From Tethya wilhelma (lineage: Eukaryota > Porifera > Demospongiae > Tethyida > Tethyidae), in the NCBI GenBank assembly GCA_964030475.1, contig CAXIPT010000007.1, positions 941,072 to 1,005,071 of the forward strand: a stretch of 64,000 nucleotides of DNA. The letters are read 5' to 3'. Positions 1 through 10,700 of this stretch are shown here, piece after piece. A model generated the notes under the pieces. The model was given only the letters and a program-made list of their open reading frames with translations. It made no database searches and was not told where the DNA came from. The stretch's first letter is position 1. Each line of letters starts with the position of its first letter. The position numbers were made by a program, and so were the translations under genes.

Positions 1-557
1 AACACCAGATATTGTGTGGACCCTTTAATTTTATGGATTAAATGTCTCCAAACAGTCCGTGGAAACTTTTCTAAAGATACAGTATATTATGTACACATTT
101 CCAGTCTAGAGAACCATCTTCCATATTGACCTTGAAAACTAAGTAGCATAATTATCAACACCTGCTGACTATATATGTATCTCCGTGTAATGTGTGTGTA
201 CAGGTGTGGGATATTTGTATTGATGTCCATGTACTGGACCACTGTGGTAACATCGTTGACTGTGCCTGTATTGCTGCCATTACTGCACTCAAGCATGCCA
301 GGTAGGTGTGTTGCCATGACTACCACCAATGCATTGTTAATGGTTCAACACACACACACAGGAGACCTGATGTAACTGTCATAGGAGAGACAGCTACAGT
401 GGTGAGTGTGTGGAACACTGTTTTTGTTTTAACCCTCATGTTCTTGTCATTATTTTAACCCCTTTTGTTCTCAGCATCCCATCACTGAGAGAGAGCCAGT
501 CCCACTCAGTGTCCATCACATGCCATTGTGTTTTACATTTGCTTTCTTCCACGATGG
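1..557 (+). pseudogene. EXOSC9: EXOSC9 copy A, exons 4-6 only (partial duplicate or haplotype copy)
   Basis: Three exons of the exosome subunit Rrp45/EXOSC9 are visible: 204-301, 362-401 and 475-557, each with AG acceptors and GT donors. The encoded stretch covers the middle of the RNase PH-like fold (VWDI..DVHVLDHCGNIVD, RPDVTVIGE, HPITEREPVPLSVHHMP). EXOSC9 is a structural ring subunit of the RNA exosome, which degrades and processes RNA from the 3' end. Exons 1-3 lie outside the window, and exon 7 is lost where the sequence enters a CT microsatellite and an N run at 677-715. Against the other copies it has a few substitutions, for example Cys for Arg in VWDICID. It could be an allelic contig end rather than a true pseudogene. 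Confidence 0.8.
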
Positions 558-604
558 GTAGGTATTGTGAGAATAGAGAAGAATGACATAGAAACATGCA
601 GTTT

Positions 605-605
<1 letters not shown>

Positions 606-676
<71 letters not shown>

Positions 677-715
677 NNNNNNNNNNNNNNNNNNNNNNNN
701 NNNNNNNNNNNNNNN
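606..715. repeat. CT microsatellite running into a 39-base N gap
   Basis: Pure CT dinucleotide runs from about 606 to 676 and is followed by Ns at 677-715. It sits in EXOSC9 intron 6. Beyond the gap the sequence belongs to the 3' side of the kelch gene, so this is an assembly join. Confidence 0.95.
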
Positions 716-1187
716 CTCCTGTAGTAAAGAACACGCACAAATTAACATCGCGTAGTTTAACATGACCACAGATATGCATCTCATTACCAACGTGCATATC
801 ATTAAAAATGGTTGGCAAAGAAGCTGCAAAGAGACAAAACGGTCATTTACAGCTAGCATGGACGTCAGAGACGTCTCTTTAGAGATGCAAAATATTGCTC
901 TTAATTTGTACAATAAGTTTAAGGTAGAAAGGAATGTGCATAGAGACTATAAAAGTTGCTAGAGAGGAGTTTAGAAATTTTGTGTACAAAATGGCTGACA
1001 AAAGACAAAGAAGGACGTATGTGAGGCCATAGCAGCCAACATGGAGGTCAGAGAGGTCTGGTAAGAGATGCAAAATGTTGGCCTTACTTTTAGGAAGTGT
1101 TTAAAGCTGTTAGGGAATGTGCATGGTGAGTGTAGCTAGACAGGGGGTCAGAAACATGTGGTTAGAGATGTAAAATGTAGCACTTAC
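716..1187. repeat. Dispersed repeat downstream of kelch copy 1
   Basis: This stretch carries repeated modules of the type GTCAGAGAGGTCTGGTAAGAG and GATGCAAAATRTTG. The same family appears at 40080-40810, partly in reverse orientation. A 3' terminal exon of the kelch gene could lie here, because an acceptor CTGTCTAG is followed by a short open frame on the minus strand near 1130-1145. I could not settle it. Confidence 0.6.
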
Positions 1188-2566
1188 TGTTTAGATGAAG
1201 TTTGAATGCTCTTGAAGACCGGCCCCAGCGCCCGCCGTGGGGGGTCCTCCCTCCGATGGCCACTACATCTCCTGTGGATGTAGTGGCAGTGGAGGTCCAG
1301 TGGAGGGGTATAGGGAGGTCATAGAAGGGGTGCCATTGTTGGCTGTTGTAGCAGTAGGCCATCATGGTGGAGCTGAGAGATAAACCTGCCCATCCTCCTA
1401 TTGCTAGGAGGACTCCTTGGTGTGTCGTTAGCGATGTCCGCTGTAGTGGGATGGCTGTCTTTGTCCAGTGGAGGGTTGAAGGAGACACCATGATGTCATC
1501 CATGTTGCAACTGTACATAGTTGTGTCTTGTCCATCACCACCTGCCAAGAAGAGATGGCTCCCCACAGTTGTAGATGACATATCACCACATGGCCGAGGG
1601 AGGGGTGTTGTGGACAGCCATTGTCCTTGCTGGGAGACATACAGTTCTACATTGTCAAGACAGCGGCCATTGTTATAGGCACCAGCAACAAGGAGGATAT
1701 CTTTGTGTCCAACAGCGGAGGCTCCTTCTCTTGCTGTAGGCATCGGAGGAATAGCATCTTCTTTAAATTTCTTTCCGTCATCTTCTTCATGGTTCAGCAG
1801 CTCCCATACTTTGTTGCTGTGTTTGTTGTTACGATATTCAGTACCTCCGACTAACAGCAGGCGGCCATTGAAAACGGCTAGTCCGTAGCGTCTTGTTGGA
1901 GCCTTTATCTTCTTCCATTGACCACCTACAGTATCAAGGTACAGCAATGTGGCTTCCTGCTCCTCCTCCTCTGATGACCTCCCCCTAAAGTACCCTCCGA
2001 CGTAGAGATGTTCGTTGTACCATACTGACTTAGCAACGATCATACTCCATGGCAACTGGGGTAGCTCCTCCCAGTCCATGGAGACAAGGGGGTGAGTGAT
2101 GGCCACCTGCAACAAAGAGAACAGACAGTTTCAACACTAGCCACACACAAACTATATACTATTTTCACAAAGGGTCCTCCACTACAACAACCGTTGCCAT
2201 GGTGACAAAATGATTTTTGCTTGCAACTAGCTCAGTGTTCATTTTGAGAAGCTGAGCTTCTGCCAAATAGCGCCATTTGTTATTTTCTACAAACACGCAA
2301 CATAACAGCTGTGGGTAATGAATTTTTAGGTTGTTATGATTCTTTTTTGCTCTCTGCTAAAAAAAGAATTTGGTAACTGCTAGATATTGTAGCTTTGTTG
2401 TTAAAAGTAAATTTTTGCAGCTCTTAAAGCTGTTTTTATAAAAGGATAAAAAGGGAGTTTTCTTTTTATTTTTTTATATATATTAAAACTGAATGTGAAA
2501 TTATAATAGACAATTAGTGACACCACCTACCTCAGTAACATCCAATTGTTCTTTTATATAATCCAT
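1188..2566 (-). CDS. Kelch-repeat protein, copy 1
   Basis: The gene reads on the minus strand. Exon 1 is 2566..2531 (start codon, MDYIKEQLDVTE, donor GAG|GTAGGT) and exon 2 is 2106..1188 (acceptor TTGCAG). Joined in phase 0 they give about 318 residues, ending in phase 1, so at least one short downstream exon is unresolved. Exon 2 encodes a beta-propeller of kelch blades, each with a hydrophobic-Gly-Gly pair and a following W or Y (HLYVGGYF, RLLLVGGTEY, DILLVAGAY, HLFLAGGDG, VLLAIGGW, DVVAIGG). No BTB or BACK domain is seen. Kelch propellers usually bind partner proteins; the partner here is unknown. The start lies only 210 bp from the divergent EXOSC9 start. Confidence 0.85.
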
Positions 2567-2776
2567 AGCACAAGCAAACTTTCAATACACTGCATCATTT
2601 CAGCAAATACTTGTGAAAAACTCAACTGACTTCGGCTATCACAAAAACTCAACTGCTGTCTTCTTCCAACTGTTCACTTGCCGCGCGCGCCTGACATGAG
2701 CCCCACCCACCCACTCACACGGGTGACGACCATTTCCTAGTGCGCATTTTTGTTGAATTTGCTCAGGACGTCCAAC
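2567..2776. promoter_or_regulatory. Bidirectional promoter between kelch copy 1 and EXOSC9 copy B
   Basis: These 210 bp separate two divergent start codons. They contain a CG-rich core (GCCGCGCGCGCC near 2682) and a conserved block from CCATTTCCTAGTGCGCAT to the EXOSC9 start. The same block precedes the copies at 5418 and, with changes, 46155. No TATA box is evident. A shared promoter is inferred from spacing and conservation only. Confidence 0.6.
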
Positions 2777-4247
2777 ATGAACAGAGGAAAAGAGCCGCCA
2801 ATGAGCCTCTGCGAGAGGAAGTTTCTTCTCGAGGCAATCAAAGAGAGCAAAGTAAGTTCTCTAAGAACTGTTTTGGTTTAAAAATTTCAGCGCAGAATCT
2901 CTACCCACAGCGTTTGGATGGGAGGGAAACTTATGACTACAGAGATATCAGCATCTCTCTTGGCAAGGAGCCTGGTCACGTGGAAGTCACACTAGGAAGA
3001 ACGAGAGTATTTGCGTGTGTCACATGTCAAGTGAGTCAACCCAAACCCCAGCGGCCAACAGACGGACATCTCTATTTCAACGTGGAGCTCTCGCCCATGG
3101 CCTCGCCTGCATTCGAAGTTGGAAAGTGAGTTGTAAGATTATAACGTTAACTAAGTTTCTTCAAGATCTTTTTGTCTGTCTCCGTTGACTTTGTAGGCCT
3201 TCAAGTAGAGCTACAGAAGTGACGAGGATTTTGGAACGATGCCTCAAAGACTCTCGAGCGATTGACACCGAATCACTGTGTATCATTGCAGGAGAGAAGG
3301 TCACATACTGTATAGTGGGAAATTTTCGCTGCCAGCAAGAAGTCAAATTTTCACGATTCAAATTTTTGCAGAACATTGATCATTACAAACCAGAAACAGT
3401 ATTACAAGTGCACTGTTTAAAATTTCACAGTTCTTTTTTTTGCAATCAGATCATGACTGTGAAAATTGTGAGAATTTAACCCTGCAAAAATTTCCCCACT
3501 CTATGGAAACTTACTATAATGCTGTAACCATTCACATAATATTACCAAAGGTGGTGTTGTCATGGTAGCATTTGATGTCTAGCATGAATCCCTCAGCCTG
3601 GTTTATACTGCAGTGCTTATTACTTTTGAAGAGGCGGCGGCTTAAATTACCGTATAGCATAAAAAAATTTTTTTTGGCAGATTGTCAAAAAATTTTCATC
3701 ATTAGCAAATTTATTTTTGCACTAAAGCTTCCACACTCTGTTCCACATGCATGTTACTAGAGTAACATGCATAGTGCTGGAAGGACTGTTAGGTGGATTT
3801 AATATTGGCATATTTCTTACTAAAGTGACCACCAATCTTTGTGCTATAAGATGTTTATTTCCAATACCTGCCAACTATTATATCTTTTTGTATAGGTGTG
3901 GGATATTCATATTGACGTCCATGTACTGGACCACTGTGGTAACATCATTGACTGTGCCTGTATTGCCACCATTACTGCACTCAAGCACGCCAGGTAGGTG
4001 TGTTGCCATGACTACCACCAATGCATTGTTAATGGTTCAACACACACACAGGAGACCTGATGTAACTGTCATAGGAGAGACAGCTACAGTGGTGAGTGTG
4101 TGGAACACTATTTTTGTTTTAACCCTCATGTTCTTGTCATTATTTAAACCCCTTTTGTTCTCAGCATCCCATCACTGAGAGAGAACCAGTCCCACTCAGT
4201 GTCCATCACATGCCATTGTGTTTTACATTTGCTTTCTTCCACGATGG
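2777..4247 (+). CDS. EXOSC9: EXOSC9 (exosome RNase PH-like subunit) copy B, exons 1-6, 3' truncated
   Basis: Exons are 2777-2851, 2911-3125, 3197-3299, 3896-3993, 4052-4091 and 4165-4247. The product starts MNRGKEPPMSLCERKFLLEAI and continues through the RNase PH-like fold (LDGRETYDYRDISISLG, RPTDGHLYFNVELSPMA, ESLCIIAGEK, LDHCGNIVD, LSVHHMPLCFTFAFFHDG). EXOSC9 is a non-catalytic ring subunit of the nuclear and cytoplasmic exosome. The exon 3 donor is GTCACA, a weak site shared by the copies. A 200-bp foldback repeat (3308-3507) sits in intron 3, and copies C and D lack it. The copy ends in a CT run at 4292 that is fused through one N to the kelch gene. The C-terminal acidic tail is missing. 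Confidence 0.88.
3308..3507. mobile_element. Inverted-repeat element (MITE) in EXOSC9 copy B intron 3
   Basis: It starts CTGTATAGTGGGAAATTTTC and ends GCAAAAATTTCCCCACTCTAT, which is an imperfect inverted repeat. EXOSC9 copies C and D lack it at this position, so it is an insertion polymorphism between copies. It resembles the family with CCGTATAGCGGGAAAGTT ends seen at 21905 and 50503. Confidence 0.7.
3648..3740. mobile_element. Partial copy of the CCGTATAGC repeat family
   Basis: The stretch begins TACCGTATAGCATAAAAAAA and continues with TTGGCAGATTG-type sequence, like the larger element at 13923-14150. Only one end is recognisable. Confidence 0.5.
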
Positions 4248-4289
4248 GTAGGTATTGTGAGAATAGAGAAGAATGAAATAGAAACATGT

Positions 4290-4291
<2 letters not shown>

Positions 4292-4359
<68 letters not shown>

Positions 4360-4360
4360 N
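4292..4360. repeat. CT microsatellite ending in a single-N assembly join
   Basis: Pure CT repeat from EXOSC9 intron 6, ending with one N at 4360. The base after the N is inside a kelch coding exon on the other strand, so the join cannot be biological continuity of either gene. Confidence 0.95.
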
Positions 4361-5198
4361 GGCTCCTTCTCTTGCTGTAGGCATCGGAGGAATAGCGTCT
4401 TCTTTAAATTTCTTTCCGTCATCTTCTTCATGGTTCAGCAGCTCCCATACTTTGTTGCTGTGTTTGTTGTTACGATATTCAGTACCTCCGACTAACAACA
4501 GGCGGCCATTGAAGACGGCTAGTCCGTAGCGTCTTGTTGGTGTCTTTATCTTCCTCCATTGACCCTCTACAGGGTCAAGGTACAGCAATCTGGCCTCCTT
4601 CTCCTCTGTTGCCCCCCCCACCCAGTACCCTCCGACGTAGAGATGTCCATTGTACCATACTGACTTGGCAAAGATCATACGCCATGGCAACTGGGGTAGC
4701 TTCTCCCAGTCCATGGAGACGAGGGGGTGAGTGATGGCCACCTGCAACAAAGAGAACAGACAGTTTCAACACTAGCCACACACAAACTACTATTTTCACA
4801 AAGGGTCCTCCACTACAACAACCGTTGCCATGGTGACAAAATGATTTTTGCTTGCAACTAGCTCAGTGTTCATTTTAAGAAGCTGAGCTTCTGCCAAATA
4901 GCGCCATTTGTTATTTTCTACAAACACGCAACATTACAGCTGTGGGTAATGAATTTTTAGGTTGTTATGATTTTTTTTTGGCTCTCTGCAAAAAAAAGAA
5001 TTTGGTAACTGCTAGATATTGTAGCTTTGTTGTTAAAAGTAAATTTTTGCAGCTCTTAAAGCTGTTTTTATAAAAGGATAAAAAGGGAATTTTCTTTTTA
5101 TTTTTTCATATATATTAAAACTGAATGTGAAATTATAATAGACAATTAGTGACACCACCTACCTCAGTAACATCCAATTGTTCTTTTATATAATCCAT
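4361..5198 (-). CDS. Kelch-repeat protein, copy 2 (C-terminal part cut off)
   Basis: Exon 1 is 5198..5163 and encodes the same short leader as copy 1. Exon 2 starts at 4741 and runs to 4361, where the N join cuts it. About 139 residues remain, covering the first two to three kelch blades (WYNGHLYVGGYWVGG, RLLLVGGTEYRNNK). It is nearly identical to copy 1 but has GGYWVGGATEEKEARLL where copy 1 has GGYFRGRSSEEEEQEATLL. It stands head to head with EXOSC9 copy C. It may be the second haplotype of copy 1. Confidence 0.8.
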
Positions 5199-5417
5199 AG
5201 CACCATCAAACTTTCAATAAACTGCATCATTTCAGCAAACACTTGTGAAAAACTCAACTGGCTTCGGCTATCACAAAAACTCAAACTGCTGTCTTCTTCC
5301 AGCTGTTCACTTGCCGCGCGCGCCTGAATTTATAAACATGAGCCCCACCCACCCACTCACAGGGGTGACGACCATTTCCTAGTGCGCATTTTGTTGAATT
5401 TGCTCAGGACGTACAAC
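5199..5417. promoter_or_regulatory. Bidirectional promoter between kelch copy 2 and EXOSC9 copy C
   Basis: 219 bp, almost the same as 2567-2776 but with a small insertion (AATTTATAAA) before the GAGCCCCACCCACCC block. The GCCGCGCGCGCC core and the TTTCCTAGTGCGCAT block are kept. Confidence 0.6.
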
Positions 5418-7353
5418 ATGAACAGAGGAAAAGAGCCGCCAATGAGCCTCTGCGAGAGGAAGTTTCTTCTCGAGGCAATCAAAGAGAGCAAGGTAAGTTC
5501 TCTAAGAACTGTTTTGGTCTAAAAAATTCAGCTCAGAATCTCTACCCACAGCGTTTGGACGGGAGAGAAACTTATGACTACAGAGATATCAGCATCTCTC
5601 TTGGCAAGGAGCCTGGTCACGTGGAAGTCACACTAGGAGGAACGAGAGTATTTGCGTGTGTCACATGTCAAGTGAGTCAACCCAAACCCCAGCGGCCGAC
5701 AGACGGCCATCTCTACTTCAACGTGGAGCTCTCGCCCATGGCCTCGCCTGCATTCGAAGTTGGAAAGTGAGTTGTAAAATTATAACGTTGACTAAAAAGC
5801 TTCTTCAAGATCTTTTTGTTTGTCTCTGTTGGCTTTATAGGCCTTCAAGTAGAGCTACAGAAGTGACGAGGATTTTGGAACGTTGCCTCAAAGACTCTCG
5901 AGCCATTGACACCGAATCACTGTGTATCATTGCAGGAGAGAAGGTCACATGACTTACCATAATCCCATAACCATTCACATCTTACTATAGGTGTGATGGC
6001 TTTTAATGTCTAACACGAGAAGATTTTCACTTCTGTTAAGAATGCTGCTTAGTGTTTTTTGAAGTGGTCCTAAGGCGATATACCATATTTAAGCCTCAGC
6101 GCGTGCGTAGCACGTGCAGAGGGTTACGGTAGTCGTTTTGTGTGTGTGTGTCTGTTACTAGATAATCTGAAGAACGGCAGCTCTATGGTCCAAACGGAGG
6201 GTACTTACGTTCATGAATCGAAGTTATTATGAAATTTTTTGTCTAGCATCTTGGAAAACGCTGTACTTTCTGAGATCTGAGGCTTTTGTGCTTCTCTGAG
6301 CGCCTTTTAGCTTCTTAGCTTCGAGACCACACCTATCACGTGGAGCGTGCGTTATTTAGAAATACAGTGACTGCCTGCGTGCTTGGCTCAGTCGGTCATA
6401 GCTCAGTCTGCTCAGTGTCAGACAGTGAGCTTTATACCGGGTATCTCATAAATTATATTTGCTTGAATAGGTATTAAAGTAACTAAGCTAATTCAGTGAG
6501 ATATCAATTTTGTTGTGTGTTGTTTTGTATCAGCGGTGTCAGAACATCACTGCATTCCTGACTCAGCACTGAGCATTCACTATTGCCACGGCTTTAGACT
6601 TGATGGTTGCTTAGCCTCGTTACTGCCAGATCATGGTGGCATGCCTAGTAACTAAGTTTTGCATTTTGGTACATGCGCTGAGGCTTATGCACCTTGGTGC
6701 TTTCATTTCTTTTGTGTTGCGTAAAAATTATTCCCACACAGATACTTGGCAACCTAATTGTGCAACACAGTGCACTGACACGGATTTAAAAAACCTAGCT
6801 GTTTAAAAGTACATTTGACACATGCATTCCAAATATTATTCCACCCAACAGTCCATGGAAACTTTTCTAATGATACAGTATAATTAATTGTTATGTACAC
6901 ATTTCCAGTCTAGAGAACCATGCCAATTTATTCCATATTGACCTAGAAAACTAAGCAGCATAATTATCAACACCTGCTGACTATGTATCTCCATGTACAG
7001 GTGTGGGATATTCGTATTGATGTCCATGTACTGGACCACTGTGGTAACATCGTTGACTGTGCCTGTATTGCCGCCATTACTGCACTCAAGCATGCCAGGT
7101 AGGTGTGTTGCCATGACTACCACCAATGCATTGTTAATGATTCAACACACACACAGGAGACCTGATGTAACTGTCATAGGAGAGACAGCTACAGTGGTGA
7201 GTGTGTGGAACACTATTTTTGTTTTAACCCTCACAATTCTTGTCATTATTTTAACCCCTTTTGTTCTCAGCATCCCATCACTGAGAGAGAACCAGTCCCA
7301 CTCAGTGTCCATCACATGCCATTGTGTTTTACATTTGCTTTCTTCCACGATGG
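5418..7353 (+). CDS. EXOSC9: EXOSC9 copy C, exons 1-6, 3' truncated
   Basis: Exons are 5418-5492, 5552-5766, 5841-5943, 7001-7098, 7157-7196 and 7271-7353. All splice sites match copies B and D, and the protein differs from them at only a few residues (LDGRETY, VTLGGTRVFA). The exon 3 donor is again GTCACA. Intron 3 is about 1.06 kb and holds a repeat at 6088-6690. As in the other copies the sequence runs into a CT microsatellite after exon 6, and one N at 7466 leads to the tail of the ROCO gene. Exon 7 and the C-terminus are absent. Confidence 0.88.
6088..6690. mobile_element. TIR-type repeat in EXOSC9 copy C intron 3
   Basis: One end reads TTTAAGCCTCAGCGCGTGCG and the other GCGCTGAGGCTTATGC, giving matching inverted ends about 600 bp apart. 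The motif GCACGTGCAGAGGGTTACGG recurs in inverted form near 49555-49590. No transposase reading frame is visible. Copy D lacks this block at the same place. Confidence 0.55.
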
Positions 7354-7395
7354 GTAGGTATTGTGAGAATAGAGAAGCATGAAATAGAAACATGT

Positions 7396-7397
<2 letters not shown>

Positions 7398-7465
<68 letters not shown>

Positions 7466-7466
7466 N
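7398..7466. repeat. CT microsatellite ending in a single-N assembly join
   Basis: Pure CT from EXOSC9 intron 6 ends in one N at 7466. The following ~270 bp (7467-7732) shows no gene and precedes the ROCO stop codon. Confidence 0.95.
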
Positions 7467-7732
7467 CCATTGTATGGCATCATGAATGTTCTCCCACCAA
7501 ACTGAGTGAGTGAGTGACAAATTTCAGGTCCAAAAATGGAGAAAACAATGTCATGTGAACATAGTTAGCATAAAGCAATGATAAAACAGTCACATAGATA
7601 ATGCATACTAAATACATTGAATAATCACAAAAATATATCATGTCATGATAAATATACGGACAAAGCAAACAAAGTGGGTTAGTTGTGTATAATGATTATA
7701 GAAGAATCACACTATTATGCATATGACAATTG

Positions 7733-10700
7733 TTAATATCTCTTCTGTTTCTTTGATGGTGGTGAATTGATATCCTTACTGTCATGCTCCCCTCTCTCTA
7801 TCTCATCAGCTATACCGTTTTGTCCTATTTTTCTGAGAGCCTCAACTAAAGCATTCCAAGTTAGTTTATGGCCACACTTTTTTGTCACTTTGTCTTCTTT
7901 TCTCAACCAAGCCTTCACCATGTCATCAGGGAGGGTCTGCATCTTCTCAAGCTTGAATAAACCCAATCCTAGTCTGCCACCAAGTCGTATGATCTGAGAC
8001 TTGTCCAGTTTTTCTAAATAGCCACAGATATCACCCCAATCACCATCATCTAAGAATCATGAATAAACAATGTCAGTGGTATGTGTGTGGGTAAACATCA
8101 TTACATGTGAGAGTCAGTGTAGACTCACCAACAACATCTGAAGTAGAATCTGAGGTTATAGGAGTATTTTTTGTAGGAGAAGGTTGTGCACCAGCTGGAC
8201 TAGCATCGCTAGTCCCCAAGTCCTTCTGATCCTAAATAAAAATAAGAGTATATAGTTTTCACAAAATGCCTTAAAAGTTAATAGTAAATTCATTATGAGT
8301 ATACACATGTACAGTGAATGCATGTGGTTTTTACCTCATTTCTCAGTAGCTGGTTAACATAAAACTCCTTGAAACATTGAGGACATTCTGACTTTGATGG
8401 CCAGTCCTCCCCTTCGAAATAGTTGATGAATCTTACAACGTTTGTCTTCCCACACTTGCAAGGAGCCAGTAGAGGTCCACCATAATATCTCAGCCCTTCA
8501 AGGTTGCTGTGTAGGCAAATCTTTCGGAGGTACTCAGTATGGAATCTATTGATGTGGTCGGCAGGAGTCCTTGGGTCACTAGGACGAGAGCTGGGAATAA
8601 AGACACACATGCACACACACACAGATAGAATTTGTAAACATGACTATCCTTAGTCATGGCATGTACATCAATCTTCACTTACAGCACAGAGATCTTGAGC
8701 CGATGTTCTTCTGTCTCCAACTCCACACTCCAATGACAACCATCGATGTTCTTGAACTGGCACATGTCCTTCAAAAGGTACGGCTTATCTGAGGATTTTT
8801 CTTTCTGAATAGCAGCCAACAGTAGACACAGCAGTCTGTGGTAGATCTCCCTGGGAAGAAATTGCTGGAAGTCAAAGTAGAATGTGGTCCATCTTGAACA
8901 CTGGACAGGCTCCTCTTTGATCTTTTCTGGGAGTTTCCCAGGAATAAGAAACTGTGGTTGCTTGTCTGTGGCTGAGTGTATAGTAAGGAACAAAAGAGAG
9001 TGCATGTGTATAATTGTGCATTGTGGTGTACTTTGAACAGACTTACTTTGCAATTCTGAGTCTGTCTCTGAAATGCTTTTGATGGGGTATATCAATGCTT
9101 CTGCCTGAAGCATGAGGCACATCTGGTGAAATGACTCTTCTATCGGCTCTTGGAGATATTCGGACCAAACTTCCTTTAAAAGATCAGCTGTTGCAACACC
9201 TGATTGACGGAGTTGATTCATGTGCTTGCCTTCGATTGTGGACCGAAAATTTAACTCCACAACATTCATCATGACATCAATCAGCCATTTTGGATCGAGT
9301 AACACCAGCTCTTTCAGCTCAGCATGCTCCTCTTCACTGATAAAGAGAAGAGGAAGAAATTCTGTAGAACAAATAAAGAAGTAAATCAGTCATTAATACA
9401 TCACTTGTATACAACTTACTAAGGCAGACCATCTTTCCTGTCTCGTGGAAAAATTCCAGAATCAACTGTTGCCCCTCTTGGTCAGTGATACCACACTGTG
9501 TGGCTATCTTGAGCACCTCGTCTATTTTGATGACTAGGGAGGACTTGCTTTGCTTCAATGATTCCTGCAATCTGACCAGTTCATTGTTGAACTGGAACCA
9601 GATCACAGGATACTTTTCTCGTAGAAACGAAAGATTTTGAGATGCATTTTGAATCTCCTCTTGAAGAGCCTTGGCTCCACTTGCTTCACGATCCTCCAAC
9701 TCTTTACCATCGATAGAATTTTCCACGGCTAAGAAGATCCTGTCCTTTTTTGGACCCATCATGTGAAGGTGACACGAACACCTGTCGTCACTGTAAATCT
9801 CCTCCATTAGTATGTCGTTGATCTCGTTTAGCTTCTCGTCACTAATACGCACCAGCTCACCATTTTTCACCATATCACGATGGGTGCCCACAATACAGAC
9901 ATTCTTCATGTCTTTGCCAGGGACAGCAGGAAGAGTGTGGGCATGGATAGATTTGAGCCAGTATCGCAGCTCCTCAAAGGGGTTGGATAAATCTACATCT
10001 GAACGAACCCTTTGCCTGGACCTCATTTCGAGGTACGGAATGATCTTCTGTGTGCTGAATACCACCAGGTACATTGCTCGTCTCGAGAGGAAGCAGTGCT
10101 ACATTGGACGGTACTCCTTTTGACCAGCAAAATCCAGCACATTGAGAATGAGTAAAATGTCCTCTTCATTCATGTCCTTTGAAAGAGCAGCCAAGAGCTG
10201 TTGATCGATTAACTTCGCATGTCGGCTGCTGACTTTAGTGACAACTGCCTTTGTTGTTGGTTGGCTGCTCTGGTCAAAAGTCGCTTGATCTATTTCAGGG
10301 GTGAGTGATGATTGCTCAGACTTTTGCTTTGGTTGTTGAATTGATGAATCCTCATTTGTATTCTCTGAAGTATTGGTTTCTAAAACAGCTTTTTTAAGAA
10401 TAGTTTGAGTTTCTTCTTCTTCTTCGTCAGAGCTGGATGAGTCTTTTATTCTAGATTGTGCAAGAGCCTTCCTCTTGGCGGCCATGTCTGTGAGGACCTG
10501 TTGGATCTCTGGCATTAGCTTGGATAGCTCTTCCTCCAGGTCAGACTCTGTCACAGTTGGAGTAGGACTATCATTAGAGGCAAGGAGTTCTGTCGGTAGA
10601 GCTCCAATCACTCCTTCGGCAAACTGTTGATCTGCATGTTGCTGTACTGTGCGCTTGTCTTTCTCGGCCCAGTCTTCAACCCCTACCTGACGTGTGTCTA

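Noticed and set aside
436..818. Open frames of Arg-Glu or Leu-Ser repeats across CT/GA runs (also at 4144-4750, 7142-7520, 12626-13162, 15162-15365, 20259-20507, 59242-59464)
   Set aside because: They are translations of dinucleotide microsatellites, often through Ns, and splice sites show the runs are intronic.
1364..1888. Plus-strand frames within the kelch exon
   Set aside because: They are shadows of the minus-strand kelch coding sequence, which has clear blade motifs and splice sites.
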